DNA of 64,000 nt from Lepidostoma basale (Eukaryota > Arthropoda > Insecta > Trichoptera > Lepidostomatidae): contig JAHDVF020000994.1 in assembly GCA_022606425.2 (NCBI GenBank), positions 62,001-126,000 on the forward strand, read 5' to 3'. Within the stretch, counting starts at the first letter, position 1; each line of letters starts with the position of its first letter. Of the stretch, positions 1-10,762 are shown in pieces. The position numbers and the translations under genes are program-made. The notes under the pieces are model-generated. The model worked only from the letters and a program-made list of their open reading frames with translations, did no database searches and had not been told where the DNA came from.

Positions 1-135
1 TATACACTTTGTTTATACAACACTTACATTAAAAAAAATTAAATTATATAGACATGTTTCCGACAACCGGACCTTCTTCAGTGATACATATTATACAGAT
101 ACATATTTAAAATATTATAAAATTGTTTACATGAT
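1..135 (-). repeat. Family E hairpin repeat, one arm
   Basis: One arm of a repeat whose full palindromic form is at 61056-61406. Read on the minus strand, CTGAAGA (75-81) is followed by a GC-rich segment, GAAAC and ATGTC ending at 51. The stem II partners are partly mutated here. The window edge cuts the left side. Confidence 0.7.
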
Positions 136-177
136 CTGACAGATGTTATAAAGATTTATTTTGGAACGTTTATGCTT

Positions 178-575
178 TTGTTCCAGACGTATGTGTGGTA
201 GAACGATGTACGACAGAATCTCAAATGCTGATATTTGAAAGGAATGCAGAGCGAAAGAAGGTATTATGAACAAAGTTATGAAAGGATCGCTGCGTTGTTT
301 TAGACATATGGAGCGAATGGGTGAAGAAAGAATGGTTAAAAAGTGTACGTTAACAATGTGAATGGAGTACGGAGTCGAGGTAGACCGAGGAAAACATGGC
401 ATGACCAAATTAATCAAATTTTAAAGGTTGGTCATGTCAGAAGCAGGAAGAATCGACGTGCGTGTATGACTCGCTGTATGAATGTGGAGAAAGCTAGAGA
501 GGTATGTAAGGATAGAGGAGTGTGGCGGTCCATTCTCTCTGCCTACCGGATCTTGGGTATATCCGTGTAACTTAA
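178..575 (+). pseudogene. Non-LTR retrotransposon 3' fragment, TTAG-tailed family
   Basis: Broken C-terminal part of a reverse transcriptase ORF. Conceptual segments in order are RRMCG, YDRIS, MKGSLR, HMERM, RGRPRKTWHDQINQ, GHVRSRKNRRACMTRCMNVE and VWRSILSAY, matching the copy at 40840-41420. An in-frame stop near 235 and a frameshift near 341 break it, and the TTAG tail is lost. It is a dead 5'-truncated insertion. Confidence 0.8.
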
Positions 576-579
576 CATC

Positions 580-640
580 CTTGACAGACGATTCGGAGAT
601 CATTGCAGTCTATCTTCAGGTTAGAAAATACCCTGAACAT
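580..640 (-). repeat. Family G hammerhead-like unit, degenerate
   Basis: Minus strand 619-587 reads CTGAAGA, T, a short hairpin AGA...TCT, then CCGAATCGTC. Related units are at 25807-25841 and 23903-23937. The GAAA of the core is changed to GAAT. Confidence 0.45.
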
Positions 641-1255
641 GGAGACTGCATCACCATTATCTACCGGGCTCGGAGTGGGGGGTATAGTTTTAAGCTCTCC
701 TCTTGATATTGTTAGAATATTCAATTATCTAGTTAACGTAAGTCCCGCGGTGACAGGGCACGGGCCCAGGGATTGCATGAACGAAGCTGACGAAAGGGCG
801 TCGTTGCGTTCAATAACAGCTTCGGACAAGCGGTGGGTAACCTTTTATTCTGTGCCTACCCCTCTAGGGAAACTATGTGATGGTTTGTCTTTGTTTAGTA
901 CAAGTAAGAGTATATTTTAAGTTTAAGGGCAAAAAATTATCTTTCTGCTTATAAAATATAAAATGAAATATAATATCGCATTTAAGTGGATAAAAATGTA
1001 AGGGGTTCATCCCTTGCAAATTGGCTCAAGTGTAAGGTTGAGCGTTATAGACCTATTATATTTAATAGGATAAAATATTTTATAAAAAATCTAATCCGAT
1101 ATCATTAGGTTCCGACACCTTTTTGATATTCTAGAGTCCCATTGGAATTATAATGAAGGGGAGAGTCAGAAGCGATAGAAATGTTAACGGCATTATAAAA
1201 GGGTAGGTTCATGAACAATGTTTGAATATTTAGTTTATTTTTGGTTCACGGAAAG
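641..1255. other. No recognisable feature
   Basis: Short open frames here have no recognisable domain. I see no repeat shared with the rest of the window. Confidence 0.5.
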
Positions 1256-1625
1256 TCACTAAACCAAACATACTAACTCACTAACCATCACGCCGTCCGT
1301 AGTCAGAAAGAATGAACCGCCACATTGCTCTGTCCTGACGTACTTCTCTCGCTTTTCTCTTTATTTATACATCGTGTCATGCACGTACGTCAATTTCTCG
1401 GACTTCCCACGTGACCGATATTTAATATTTGATTGATTTGATTGTTCCACGTCTTTTTCGGCCTTCCTCAATTTCTAGCTTCGTCTACATATACGTTATT
1501 CACCATTTTGTCTTCATTCATTCCTTTCATGTGTCCAAACCAACTTAACGACCCTTTCATTATTCGTTCATCTTCTTCTTTCTGTGTCTTGTCAGGTCTC
1601 CCTAACGTTGACTATCACCCTTGAG
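1256..1625 (-). pseudogene. Non-LTR retrotransposon 3' fragment, TTAG-tailed family
   Basis: Antisense copy of the TTAG-tailed family. The plus strand starts with CACTAACCATCACGCCGTC, the complement of the family 3' end, and continues through the complements of the conserved arginine-rich C-terminus and HMERM-like segment. Many substitutions; 5'-truncated near 1625. Confidence 0.75.
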
Positions 1626-2784
1626 TAGGCCTCATGGTGATGACCTAGGGAAAAATATCCAGAGTGGTATCCCCTTGCCTTCTCTGGAGGATTTTCTGTC
1701 GGAGTTATCTTCCCTTAGGTGGGTGTATCCAGTTTTATGGCGCTGGAAGCTCGCCATTTGTCCTCTTTATATCTGCTATGGCACTAAGTAATATGTGCCA
1801 CATTGCCCGGGGTTCGCGGGGTCTTTAAAAAGACCTCTCGTGGACGCTAGAGAGTTGGACTTGATAGAGTAGTGTTGCTGTTGTAAATGCAACATGGCGC
1901 CTTACGACATTTTATAGAGGCATATTTTCCGGCAAAACATACCTCATCGTATCTCAACCACCCTTTTCAACCCCTATTTGTTCATAACACTTTTGTTCTT
2001 TGTTCATAACACTTTCATTGTTTATTCATAACACTTTCATTCGCACCGCTTTCAATTCTTACATTTTCATTCGACACTCCATAATATTTTAAATATGTGT
2101 ATTTTCAGGATGCATTTTACATATTTAAGTTTCAACGTGACATTAATGCGAGCATAATACGTTAGAGGAATTTTACTCGTGAAATGTTTTCCCGCCATTT
2201 CTAGAATGGAAAGTTCCAGATTGTATCAAATCTCAACCGGCGAGGAATGCTGCCCATTAGGCAAAGAGGGGAGCTCTTAATAATTAAACTAGAATCGCTG
2301 GCTTGTTGAGACGGGAGATTTTAATCAGATACAAATAGAAAAAATCATTTTCTTACTCCGTCCGCTGAACTCATAATTGGACTGAAAGTTTGCAAAAAAC
2401 TGAAGAAGAATGCAAAGTGATATTAATCGTATAATTTCTTGAAGAGGTACTTTTACATTTTTTACCCTGAATATTGATTGGCTTATTAAAGTTTTGAAGG
2501 GCAAGCTAAGGTTAAAATACTCCTGAGGTTATTTTGTAACACAAATAGATTTTGAAAGTATATATTTGCATAATAATTGAAGGCCTGGTTATAATTTAAG
2601 TATAATAATAGAGCAATTAAAAGGTATTGGGGTTTCAGAAAATTCGATCGACGCTAAAATCACCAGCTTTGAAGTTTTTATACCATTCTTTGCATGATTT
2701 ATCCGATGGGAAATGATCGCCATAAACTTCCACAAGTATTTGATGCACCTCAGCTGCACTTTTCTTCCAATTAAACCAGAACTG
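1626..2784. other. Unassigned AT-rich sequence
   Basis: The block 1630-1920 is more GC-rich and could be part of an untranslated retroelement end, but I find no partner in the window. The rest is featureless AT-rich DNA. Confidence 0.4.
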
Positions 2785-3017
2785 TTCGTGGCAGAGTGGT
2801 AAGAGCTCTGACTTTCATACCTAAGGTCCCGGGTTCGATTCCCGGCGATGGCAATGTGATTGTCACATTGTCGTTGGTCTGGTGTAGAATTCTTGTGACA
2901 ATAAAATGGCGATAGACTGGCTACCTATCACATGTCATAAGAATCAATATAAAAGCCAAAAATAAATTGTATACAGTAATTGGGTTCAAACGACCTGTTG
3001 TATACAAGAAGAAAAAA
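2785..3017 (+). mobile_element. tRNA-derived SINE
   Basis: A pol III promoter head is visible: A box TGGCAGAGTGG at 2789-2799 and B box GGTTCGATTCC at 2832-2842, with tRNA-like spacing. A conserved body follows (TGTGATTGTCACA..., ACAATAAAATGGCGAT, CATGTCATAAGAATCAATAT) and it ends in an A-rich tail near 3015. Copies with the same body are at 47625-47790, 48985-49165, 58270-58460 and 60310-60466. SINEs have no protein and use LINE machinery; which LINE serves this one is not shown. Confidence 0.85.
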
Positions 3018-3961
3018 AAAGAACAGCCGAACTTCCCGCAAATGCTTCTCATTTAACACGAAAGTCGACATTTAAAAAAAAAATTGTGAGAATGACAAAT
3101 ATTTGTTAACTGATCTAAATTAAGAGATGCTCACAGAAACCCTTTATCAGTGATTTAAACATTACAAAGGTGGTGAAAAATCATGAATGTGGTCAGTTTT
3201 GACAGGTATTAAAATATAGAATATAGAAGAAATAATTTAATGTGCTTAACAAAACAGCTAAACAATATTAAATAACAATAATTAGGAAATATGTTCTTTT
3301 TTCTCTATGTGTTGGTAATGTATCAATGACAAACAACAACATATAAAATATGTTTTTACTATAAGAAAATAAAGTTTTCTTGTTTATTCTGTATTGATAA
3401 AATCCTTTGAAAGAATGTTTGTAAAAAAAAATTCTCACGTAAAGCTAAGAGTGCGAGGGAATTCGTCAAAAATATACATATTTTCAGTTCAGCTGCAACC
3501 TACTTATGTACAATATTATTTTAGGCGAACGTTTCGTCTGGAATAATACTTTTACAAAAGTGTCACAGACATAATAACGAAGCGATCAAATTTGAATACC
3601 TGTGTATAGCACTCTCACACGTCTGACGCGAAATGCCGATGAAACAAATGGCGATAGCTTACGACCAAACGGAGCCTTCGCGATCAAATATTTACAGAGG
3701 ATCTGAAGAGAGGATCGTTCTCAAACGATCTCAATCTTGTGTGTATCTCCCGCGAGTACCGAAATACACCCCCCGCTATTTACCTATGCCAGCGCGATAC
3801 AAGAATTCTTCGTCTGTTTCAAATACATTCATATAAAAACTCCAAAGGTCTGAAATGAGATAGTTGACTCTGTTTATTTGTTTTGAGATTAACATTTTTA
3901 TTTCCTATTTACTTTTAGTTATGAAAGAAAATTTCGAAAAATGAAGCAATTTATATACAAC
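3018..3961. other. Unassigned; one unexplained 67-codon ORF
   Basis: AT-rich DNA. An ORF at 3633-3836 (+) lies in locally less AT-rich sequence and encodes a basic, Pro/Tyr/Arg-rich peptide with no domain I know. It could be a chance ORF or an exon remnant. Confidence 0.3.
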
Positions 3962-4000
3962 GCGTACGACTGAATGTTAAACAAACATTCAGTCGTACGC
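3962..4000. repeat. Perfect 17-bp inverted repeat with 5-nt loop
   Basis: Arms GCGTACGACTGAATGTT and its exact complement are separated by AAACA. No T-run follows and no transcript is evident. It adjoins the hairpin element at 4020. Confidence 0.9.
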
Positions 4001-4019
4001 ATTCAACAATTAATAATTA

Positions 4020-4165
4020 TACACTCCCGCCGGAGCTTCTTCAGGGTAACACACTGGATAGAAATACTCGTATATACTGATAAACTGATATGCTGGTAAC
4101 AGAATATAGTATATTACCCTGACGAATCTCCGGCGGGAACGAAACCGGTTGGTGCTTGTAAAGAA
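4020..4165. repeat. Family H inverted pair of hammerhead-like units
   Basis: Arms starting TCCCGCCGGAG (4023) and ending CTCCGGCGGGA (about 4138) are inverted copies. The minus arm keeps CTGAAGA, A and the GCTCC/GGGAG stem but has lost GAAA. The plus arm keeps the full core (4119-4150). A 3' half of the same type occurs at 58025-58065. Confidence 0.65.
4119..4150 (+). ncRNA. Hammerhead ribozyme-like core, family H
   Basis: Reads CTGACGA (4119-4125), extra A, hairpin UCUC-CGGC-GGGA, then GAAAC (4141-4145), with palindrome ACCGGT and T at 4150 as the would-be cleavage nucleotide. Known hammerheads require CUGANGA, GAAA and a UH site, and all are present. The base inserted after CUGANGA and imperfect pairing near GAAA make activity uncertain. 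Confidence 0.4.
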
Positions 4166-4204
4166 TAAAATGGTTGAAATAAAAACGTTAAAAAAGTGTA
4201 TTAT

Positions 4205-4735
4205 TATAATATTTAATAATCTTCTTCTTCTTCTTTTTGTCCTGTCACACCTCCGTGGTGCATAGGGCCTCAAGGAATCTTCTCCACCCGACTCTATCGC
4301 ATGCCTGATGCTTAACATCGTCCCAAGTGAGACCTGCTGCCTTAACCTCGTCCTGCAGGGTTCTTCTCCAGGTGGCTCTAGGTCTGCCTCGCTTTCTCTT
4401 TCCCCCCATAGGGGACCAGTCTAGTGCGCCCTGAGCGATGCAGGCTGGGTTCCGTCTCAGAGTGTGACCGATCCACTGCCATTTGCGCCTAGCGACTTGT
4501 TCTCTAATTGGCTTTTCGCCTGCTATGGTCCAGAGATTGGCATTTGACATTGTTTGGGGCCAATAGATTTTGAATATTGAGCGAAGGCACCTATTTATAA
4601 ACACCTGGAGTTTACCAATAACGTCTGCGGTAGACTTCCAAGTCTCACATCCGTACAGCAGTACGCTTTTAACGTTACTGCTGAATACTTGGAGCTTTAA
4701 TAATATCACACCATAAATTAAGTGCTTCATTCGAA
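4205..4735 (-). pseudogene. Non-LTR retrotransposon RT C-terminus, GAA-tailed family
   Basis: Minus-strand ORF (4245-4730) of about 161 codons from a retroelement ORF C-terminus. Visible segments are SVLLYGCETWK, RCLRSIFKIYWPQT, KWQWIGHTLRRN, RKRGRPRATWRRTLQDEV and WRRFLEALCTTEV, then a stop and a GAAGAAGAAG tail (plus strand CTTCTTCTTC at about 4222). It is nearly the same as 9880-10449 and the shorter 42790-43015. The RT catalytic domain is missing, so it is a 5'-truncated insertion. The first residues before KLQVFSS differ from the sister copy, which marks the truncation point near 4700. Confidence 0.85.
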
Positions 4736-4744
4736 AGTGTAAAA

Positions 4745-4870
4745 AAAATTAAATTTGTTTTGAGGATAATCAAATGATTTTACCGAAATATCTCGGAAGT
4801 TCACATTTTTTTTTAAACTATTTCCACGTTTATCTTTATTTCGACAGCAATCGGTTCTTAAAACAACCTA
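4745..4870 (-). repeat. Family B fragment
   Basis: Complement of the family B 3' end: AATCAAATGATTTTAC, then the ACTTCCA block and the TTTATTTCGACAGCAATCGG start of a hammerhead-like arm, truncated before GAAA. Compare 34441-34700. Confidence 0.65.
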
Positions 4871-4874
4871 GTTT

Positions 4875-5060
4875 TATTTAATTAATACGAATGAAAACGT
4901 GTGTTTTCTATGACTTTAATTACAATTAATATGAATTACATGTTTCGCCTATCTGAGGCATTATCAAATATGTTACGGTTATGTTAGACAGATAAAACAT
5001 GTTATTCACATAAACTAATATAAATATTTTAAAAACAAACGTTTTAATTCGTAGTTATTA
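4875..5060. repeat. Family D hairpin repeat
   Basis: Starts AATACGAATGAAAACG and ends CGTTTTAATTCGTA, so the ends are inverted. The minus arm reads TTGATAA-T-GCCT...AGGC-GAAACATGTA. The full inverted form is at 40020-40215. The core is TTGATAA rather than CTGANGA, in every copy. Confidence 0.7.
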
Positions 5061-5249
5061 TTTGATTTGGAGTTTTGCATCATTGTTAAAGAATCAATAA
5101 ATCATTTTATTTCATTATTATAATATTTGTGTATTCAATATTTAGAAAAACGTAGACATTCTATCTAAGAATATTCAATATTTTTCAAACCACAAAGTAA
5201 ATGCTAACATTTTCATTCAATTAAGGAGTTAATAATATGAAAATTACAA

Positions 5250-5400
5250 TTACGAATTTATCATGTATTAAAGCAAAACCTTCAAAATATGTCGATAAAA
5301 TAAACTCAAACAATATCTTAGACAAGCGAAACATGTCACTCACATAAAATATAATGAAACTTCTAGAAAACAAACGTTTTCATTCGTAATTTATTTTGTT
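5250..5400 (+). repeat. Family D fragment, plus arm
   Basis: Contains GCGAAACATGTCACTCACAT and the conserved end CTAGAAAACAAACG...TTTTCATTCGTA. Confidence 0.65.
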
Positions 5401-6440
5401 ATTTTATCCTTTGTACGTAAGTTGTTTGAACTATGTACAATAATTATTAATCAAGTTAGACAATTGCTATCATTACGTTTTTAAGACAAGCTATATTAAA
5501 ACCTTGAAAAGCTGATATTTCCACTTCCTCGCGTATTTTCCAGCTGTCGGTGTATGTAAGTACAGACCTGATGCTTCTGTGCTAGTGTTTCGTCGATTTT
5601 TCGTTTTGTTTATTTTTTCAAACACGGAATCTCGCAAGTATAAAAGCTCCGGGTGGGTTAACGCTTTTGCACCTGTTCTTCACGATATAATACTCCGACG
5701 GAATGTTTTGCTAACGCAACTTTCGTTAGCGAAATGGTACACGAAGTGAAAACACTTGTTGGTTGGAGCATTCATCACATTTTGTATGAACACCATAGAA
5801 GTCGGTAATTTTTGAAAATCTTGAGATGATTATTTGTTATTTAGTTGAAAAATTTTGGACCCACGCTGGAGGATGGGACTTACAGACTTTTATTTATTAT
5901 TTACCAAGTACATGGTTTTAATACCTCCCAACTGGGATAACTCGTTCTAGGGGGGCATTCCTAGCACTCCATATAATTTCAATACATATTTTCTAAATTT
6001 AGGGAACAATTAATGAACAGGAGAGCAACACATATCCTAAAGTGTATAACTTAAAATTATTTGTCTTATATATTATAATATATTATAACACTATTTAAAC
6101 ACTATTTTAACTATTTACTTATTTTTTTAAAAATTACATTACATTCAAGCCGCCCTTTTTTTAATGTCTCCATAGTTACATGTTTTTTGTAATTGTGCAT
6201 TGTCATTTTTTGGGGTCGTTTATAGTTCGTATATTGTTTATTATGTTATATAATTTGGGTCCAAGATAGTAGAAATGTCTTTGCGCATAAGAAGTTTTAG
6301 TTTACAGAATGGTTCTGTTTGTTGCGTGTGTTGTACGTTTGTTATCCTTTTATGTGTCTGTCGGTGTCCTTGTGGTAGTGCACGAATAAATTTCTTAAAT
6401 ATAAAAGAGGACCCTTGAACTTGAAGTACTGATTAACCAG
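5401..6440. other. Unassigned AT-rich sequence
   Basis: No repeat partner seen in the window. 5820-6430 has the texture of an old retroelement 3' region but shows no coding signature. Confidence 0.4.
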
Positions 6441-6720
6441 GAAACAATAGTGAGATTCTGTAAGTCTCAATGCCTACGGTGGGCTGGCCATGTGGAAAGA
6501 ATGCCAGAGGGTAGAACACCACAAATTATATCCAGACCGCGGAAAAGATGGGTGGATTGCGTGGAAGAAGATTGGGATAAAATGGAAGAAACTGGGGAAT
6601 GGAGAGAGATGGCCAGAGATAGAAGTCAGTGGAGGACCGTTGTGGAGAAGGCCAAGTCTCACATCGGGATGTAGCGCCGAGAAAGGAATGATGAATATTT
6701 AGTTGAAAGATTTATAAATG
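6441..6720 (+). pseudogene. Non-LTR retrotransposon C-terminal fragment
   Basis: ORF at 6450-6674 (74 codons) begins inside a retroelement protein. LRWAGHVERMPEGRTP is followed by a basic RKRWVDCVEEDW segment and ends REMARDRSQWRTVVEKAKSH. The RWAGHVERM motif is typical of non-LTR ORF C-termini. This sequence is not close to the other families here. 5'-truncated and with no catalytic domain. Confidence 0.7.
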
Positions 6721-6734
6721 GAACATTTGTTTTC

Positions 6735-6975
6735 TAACTGACAAACTAACTAACCATCACACAGTTTCTCCGCAGGGGTAGGAAGAGATGAAGGATCGCC
6801 ACATTGCTGTATTATGATATTGATATACCTATCGAGCTTCTTCTATATTTTTACACATCGTTACACGCACACTCCTCAATTTTTCCGACATCGAATATTG
6901 ACGCCTTTTATTAATTGATTAATAAGGTCATTTAAATGCTTTTCTTGGCCGTGCTCGGCATCTTCTTCATTTTTG
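6735..6975 (-). pseudogene. Diverged TTAG-tailed non-LTR fragment
   Basis: Plus strand opens AACTAACTAACCATCACAC, the complement of the family 3' end and tail, followed by complements of the C-terminal coding region. Coding potential is gone. Confidence 0.65.
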
Positions 6976-6989
6976 TGGTCCATTTTTAA

Positions 6990-7146
6990 TCTAATAAATA
7001 CGAATGAAGACGTCTGTTTTCTAGAACATTTCTTGTAGTTGTTTAGGGAAAGACATTTGTCGTCTTTCTAAGGCATTATAAAATGTAAATAAACTATAAT
7101 AAAACTTTTAGATAACGAAGGTTTTCATTCGCTACTACACAGTTAT
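6990..7146. repeat. Family D hairpin repeat, decayed
   Basis: AATACGAATGAAGACG opens it and GTTTTCATTCGC closes it. The centre carries the complement of AATGCCTTAGAAAG. The GAAAC core is mutated. Confidence 0.55.
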
Positions 7147-7985
7147 TTAAAATATCTAATGGATGAAGCCCAGCTCGAAAGAGCGTCGACGTCCATGGAT
7201 CTAGGGGTGTTGTTCGATGCTCGCTTGTCGTTTAGTCTTCACATAACTTCACTATGTAATAGCTCTCTCAAAATGCTTGGTTTTGTCATTAGAAACGCCA
7301 AGATCTTTCGTAACATTCAGGTGCTGAAGCTGCTGTATAACTCTTTGGTGAGAAGTCGGTTGGAATTTAGTTCCATTATCTGGGCGCCGCATGAGGTTCG
7401 ATATTCCCTGATGGTGGAGAGGGTGCAGAAAAAATTTCTGCGATACCGCTATCTTAGGGAGTATGGATATTACCCGTGGCTCTTTCCAACTGATTTCTTG
7501 CTAGGGATGCTAGGCTACCAGTCACTCGAGAGGAGACGAGACATTCACTTGGGTGTCCATTTCTTTCGACTGATAGGCGGTTGTATACACAACTCAGAAA
7601 TCCTGAGTGATGTAGGTCTGTTCGTCCCTGATAATTATCTTCGACAAAGGGGCCATAGATTGTTTTATCTCCCACGATGCAGAACCAACCTGCCAATGGT
7701 TATGCCGGTAGGTAGAGCATTATCTTTGCTTAATCGTATCACCTCGGAGTTTGACATATTTTGTGATAGTTTGGCTCATCTGAGGGAAGTACTATCTTTA
7801 TTATAATTGTATGGTATATTTATTTTATTAATTTGTCATGCATCTTATGTTTCTCGCTCTTTTTATTAATCTATTATGTATTACTTATTATTGTGTATCT
7901 TAAGCTTGTATCTTTAGTGTATTGAAAAAAATTCTGTAATGCTTTAGATATGTTTAAAATAAATAAATGAAATAAATGAAAAATG
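7147..7985 (+). mobile_element. Non-LTR retrotransposon 3' end, AATAAATGA tail
   Basis: 5'-truncated insertion with an open C-terminal frame (7159-7806), a roughly 170-bp AT-rich 3' UTR and a short tandem tail AATAAATGAAATAAATGAAA near 7960. A shorter relative is at 36905-37195. Confidence 0.8.
7159..7806 (+). CDS. RT C-terminal region of a Jockey/CR1-like element (partial)
   Basis: 215 codons without a stop, but only the region downstream of the reverse transcriptase catalytic core. Segments seen are DLGVLFDARLSF (1-30), LGFVIRNAKIF, LKLLYNSLVRSRLEFSSIIW (about 60-80), RVQKKFLRY (about 90-100) and NLPMVMPVGRALSLLNRITS near residue 185. In intact elements this follows the YADD box and RT thumb and is part of the polymerase that copies element RNA at the target site. 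No YADD and no endonuclease are present, so it cannot act alone. The true element start is absent; the Met is an internal codon. The uninterrupted frame suggests a fairly recent insertion. Clade assignment is inference from the motif style. Confidence 0.75.
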   Translation: MDEAQLERASTSMDLGVLFDARLSFSLHITSLCNSSLKMLGFVIRNAKIFRNIQVLKLLYNSLVRSRLEFSSIIWAPHEVRYSLMVERVQKKFLRYRYLREYGYYPWLFPTDFLLGMLGYQSLERRRDIHLGVHFFRLIGGCIHNSEILSDVGLFVPDNYLRQRGHRLFYLPRCRTNLPMVMPVGRALSLLNRITSEFDIFCDSLAHLREVLSLL

Positions 7986-8598
7986 GAGTTCTACATCGTT
8001 CAAGAAACAATAAATACATTTTTAATCTGTTTTCTACAAGTTTATTTATATTTTTTGTGAGTTTTGTTTGACAATTGTCAATTGGCATTATTGACTGTAT
8101 TAGCGAGGCATTGCTTAATGCCTAATATAAGATAATTTATCAACAATAAATAAATTATAAATTCACATCTAATGATTTATTTTAAATATTTTGGTGGAGG
8201 TTAGTAATATGTTGTCGGGAAAACGCACGTTTCCTAACGCTTTTTTAACAAAATAATGTAACACAATAATTTTGTAAAACTACAAAAAGTTATATTTCCA
8301 TCTTTACGGCTTCAAATTTACGTACGAATGCTACTCCTACTATTGAAGGAACTCTTTGAGAGAACCCAAACTAGAAAACGCTCTTGAAACGAATAAGTAA
8401 TGTTTGCGTTCAATTATGAGTGCGCGTCAAACAACAAGCCTTCTAATCTAACTAAAAGGAGTATGGTTTCCTTAAACACCTGCCATAGACAATGTTGCCG
8501 ACTTTATAGTTCGGCCTGTGAAGTTTTTACTCTATTATCTTTACAGAGAAAAAAGCTAAATCATGTTAAGTAACAACGTAGGAAAAAAACGTAATTAA
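7986..8598. other. Unassigned AT-rich sequence
   Basis: No repeat or coding signature that I can name. Confidence 0.45.
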
Positions 8599-9192
8599 AA
8601 CTAACTAACTAACCATCACGCCATTTCCCTGGAGGGGTAGGGGCAGAGAGGATGGATCGCCACAATGCTCTGTCCTGCCATACCTCTCAGGTTTCCTATA
8701 CATTCATACATCGTACCATGCACGCATGTCGATTATTCCGACTTCAAATTTGGCCGCCTTTTAGTAATTGATAAATTGGTCCTCGGCTTCTTTTTCCACT
8801 CACGCTGCTTGTGTACAACTTTTTAACCATTTTTCTCTTATCCATTCGTTCCATATGTCCAAACCATCTCAGGGATCCTTTTTTAATTTTATCCATGATT
8901 CAGTCATCTGCCTTACATTTATTTCTTATTTCATCGTTCGGTATTCTATCATACAACCTTTTCCCACACATTCTTAATAGTGATCTCATTTCTACGGCAT
9001 TCATCCTGCTTTCATCCTTCCTTTGCCAGCTCCAAGCTTCACTTCCATACATGAGGGTTGGCACTAGAACTCCATTGTGTATTGCCATCTTTGCTTTTGT
9101 GGATATGTTTCTATTTGCAGTAATGACTTCGAGCGCCCCATTTATTTTATTCCCAGCACCAATCCTTCTTTCGATGTATTTCTCCATTTTTC
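8599..9192 (-). pseudogene. TTAG-tailed non-LTR retrotransposon fragment
   Basis: Plus strand opens CTAACTAACTAACCATCACG. The minus strand encodes, with breaks, the C-terminal tail and, in the open part (9187-8900), MEKYIERRIGAGNKINGALE, ISTKAKMAIHNGVLVPTLMYGSEAWSWQRKDESRMNAVEMRSL as separate conserved blocks. It reaches further 5' than most copies in the window. The RT catalytic box is absent. Confidence 0.8.
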
Positions 9193-9339
9193 ACGTAATT
9201 AAAAATATAATATAAACCATTGCGTTTCGTAACCGACAACGTTAGTGTATAGAGTCCCAAACGGGGCGTTACTGCCCCCATAGGGCAATGAAGCCTTCTA
9301 TGCGAAGACGCGATTCACGTATCCAAGCATGTTTCGATA
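9193..9339. other. No feature seen
   Basis: Short spacer without shared repeats. Confidence 0.4.
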
Positions 9340-9552
9340 GATTTTTTTTTTGTGAATTAAAACTCCGTTTTTTCTCCTGAAGTTATTTTTATCGACATGT
9401 TTAGAAGGTTTTACACCTTCAACATTGGGAGAACGATATAAAATTGTTTTTATCGTTCCCCCGATGATGAAGATGTGAACCTTTTCGAAAGGTGCCGAGA
9501 AAAATTAACTCAAAAGTTGAAAAATATTGTTTTAATTCATAAAAAAAATTTC
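9340..9552. repeat. Foldback element with hammerhead-like arms, degenerate
   Basis: Ends are inverted: TTTTTTTTTGTGAATTAAAA at left and TTTTAATTCATAAAAAAAA at right. The centre GAACGATATAAAATTGTTTT/TATCGTTC is a palindrome. Each arm carries a variant of GATGA...GAAGG...CCTTT...CGAAAGGTG. It has the same overall plan as families A-H but a poor core. Confidence 0.45.
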
Positions 9553-9854
9553 AAGTTCTACGGTGTTCACGCCTTAAGATTATTAAAAAAGGAAATATAT
9601 AGACAACGTTTATAAATCTTATAATATCTGGTATAATTGTTTGGGTGTTCGTTTTTTTCCTTGTAAAGGGGGCGGTGGTACAGAAAGGTTAGGAATCTAT
9701 GGTTAAGAGCAGTCGTTCTTATAATGCATATCTTATAATGAGATAAGGAGCATTATTTATAATGTGCTTATTGAGTCTATAGTCTCTCTTTTGAGGTTTT
9801 TTAAGGTCATAAATCAAATGCCTTGGATTGCTTAAATTCAACAAATTCCAAGAC
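9553..9854. other. Unassigned sequence
   Basis: Contains a local imperfect repeat TCTTATAATG (9717-9742). Nothing else is recognisable. Confidence 0.35.
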
Positions 9855-10465
9855 TCTTCTTCTTCTTCTTTTTGTCCTGTCACACCTCCGTGGTGCATAG
9901 GGCCTCAAGGAATCTTCTCCACCCGACTCTATCGCATGCCTGATGCTTAAGATCATCCCAAGTGAGGCCTGCTGCCTTAACCTCGTCCTGCAGGGTTCTT
10001 CTCCAGGTGGCTCTAGGTCTGCCTCGCTTTCTCTTTCCCCCAATAGGGGACCAGTCCAGTGCGCCCTGAGCGATGCAGGCTGGGTTCCGTCTCAAAGTGT
10101 GGCCGATCCACTGCCACCTGCGCCTAGCGACCTGTTCTCTAATTGGCTTTTCGCCTGCCATGGTCCAGAGAACGGCATTTGACACTGTTTGGGGCCAATA
10201 GATTTTGAATATTGAGCGAAGGCACCTATTTATAAACACCTGGAGTTTACCAATAACGTCTGCGGTAGACTTCCAAGTCTCACATCCGTACAGCAGTACG
10301 CTTTTAACGCTACTGCTGAATACTTGGAGCTTGAGCTTTCTCGAAATGATACCGGAGCGCCATACAGGGTGAAGCATAGTGAATGCTCCCCTTGCCTTGT
10401 CAAGTCTGCTGGCTACATCCTCCTCCGTACCTCCTGAGCCTGCTATCATACTACCGAGGTAGCAG
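9855..10465 (-). pseudogene. Non-LTR retrotransposon RT C-terminus, GAA-tailed family
   Basis: The longest copy of this family. The minus-strand ORF (9880-10449, 189 codons) opens in MIAGSGGTEEDVASRLDKAR, continues LLYGCETWK, QWIGHTLRRNPACIAQGALD and RGRPRATWRRTLQDEV, and ends ALCTTEV just before the GAAGAAGAAGA tail (plus strand about 9855). The YxDD region is absent, so it is 5'-truncated. The ORF is still open end to end and nearly the same as 4245-4730, so both are fairly young. Confidence 0.85.
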
Positions 10466-10539
10466 AAGAAGACTCTTAAATAAATTTAAATAAAAATGAT
10501 TTATTAACTGTTAATATTTAAGACACTGTTATAATATCA

Positions 10540-10762
10540 CATCTATTTTTATTATTTGTTACGACGGCTGTTTAGCCAAACGATTGTGGCATCATCAAGT
10601 GTTACAAACAATTATTGTTTGTAACACCTGATGATGCCAACATAGGTTGGCGAAGCAGCTGTTGCGACACACAATAAAAATATAATAGTGTTTTAAATTT
10701 TAACAGTTAATAATGTTGAAGTATCATAGTATTTCAGCCAAAACAATGGACTATTTAATACA
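10540..10762. repeat. Family A inverted pair of hammerhead-like units
   Basis: The minus arm (10561-10610) and plus arm (10615-10680) meet at AACAATTATTGTTTGTAACA. The plus arm keeps CTGATGA (10628-10634), T, GCCAA...TTGGC, but GAAA is GAAG and the site is GTT. The 3' module TAACAGTTAATAATGTTGAA...CAATGGACTATTTAA ends the unit. Confidence 0.7.

Noticed and set aside
2785..2860. Possible functional tRNA
   Set aside because: Boxes A and B are good, but the acceptor stem does not close and the same SINE body follows in several copies.
3633..3836. Host exon
   Set aside because: Open frame in slightly less AT-rich DNA but no splice context or domain that I can support; left as unassigned.
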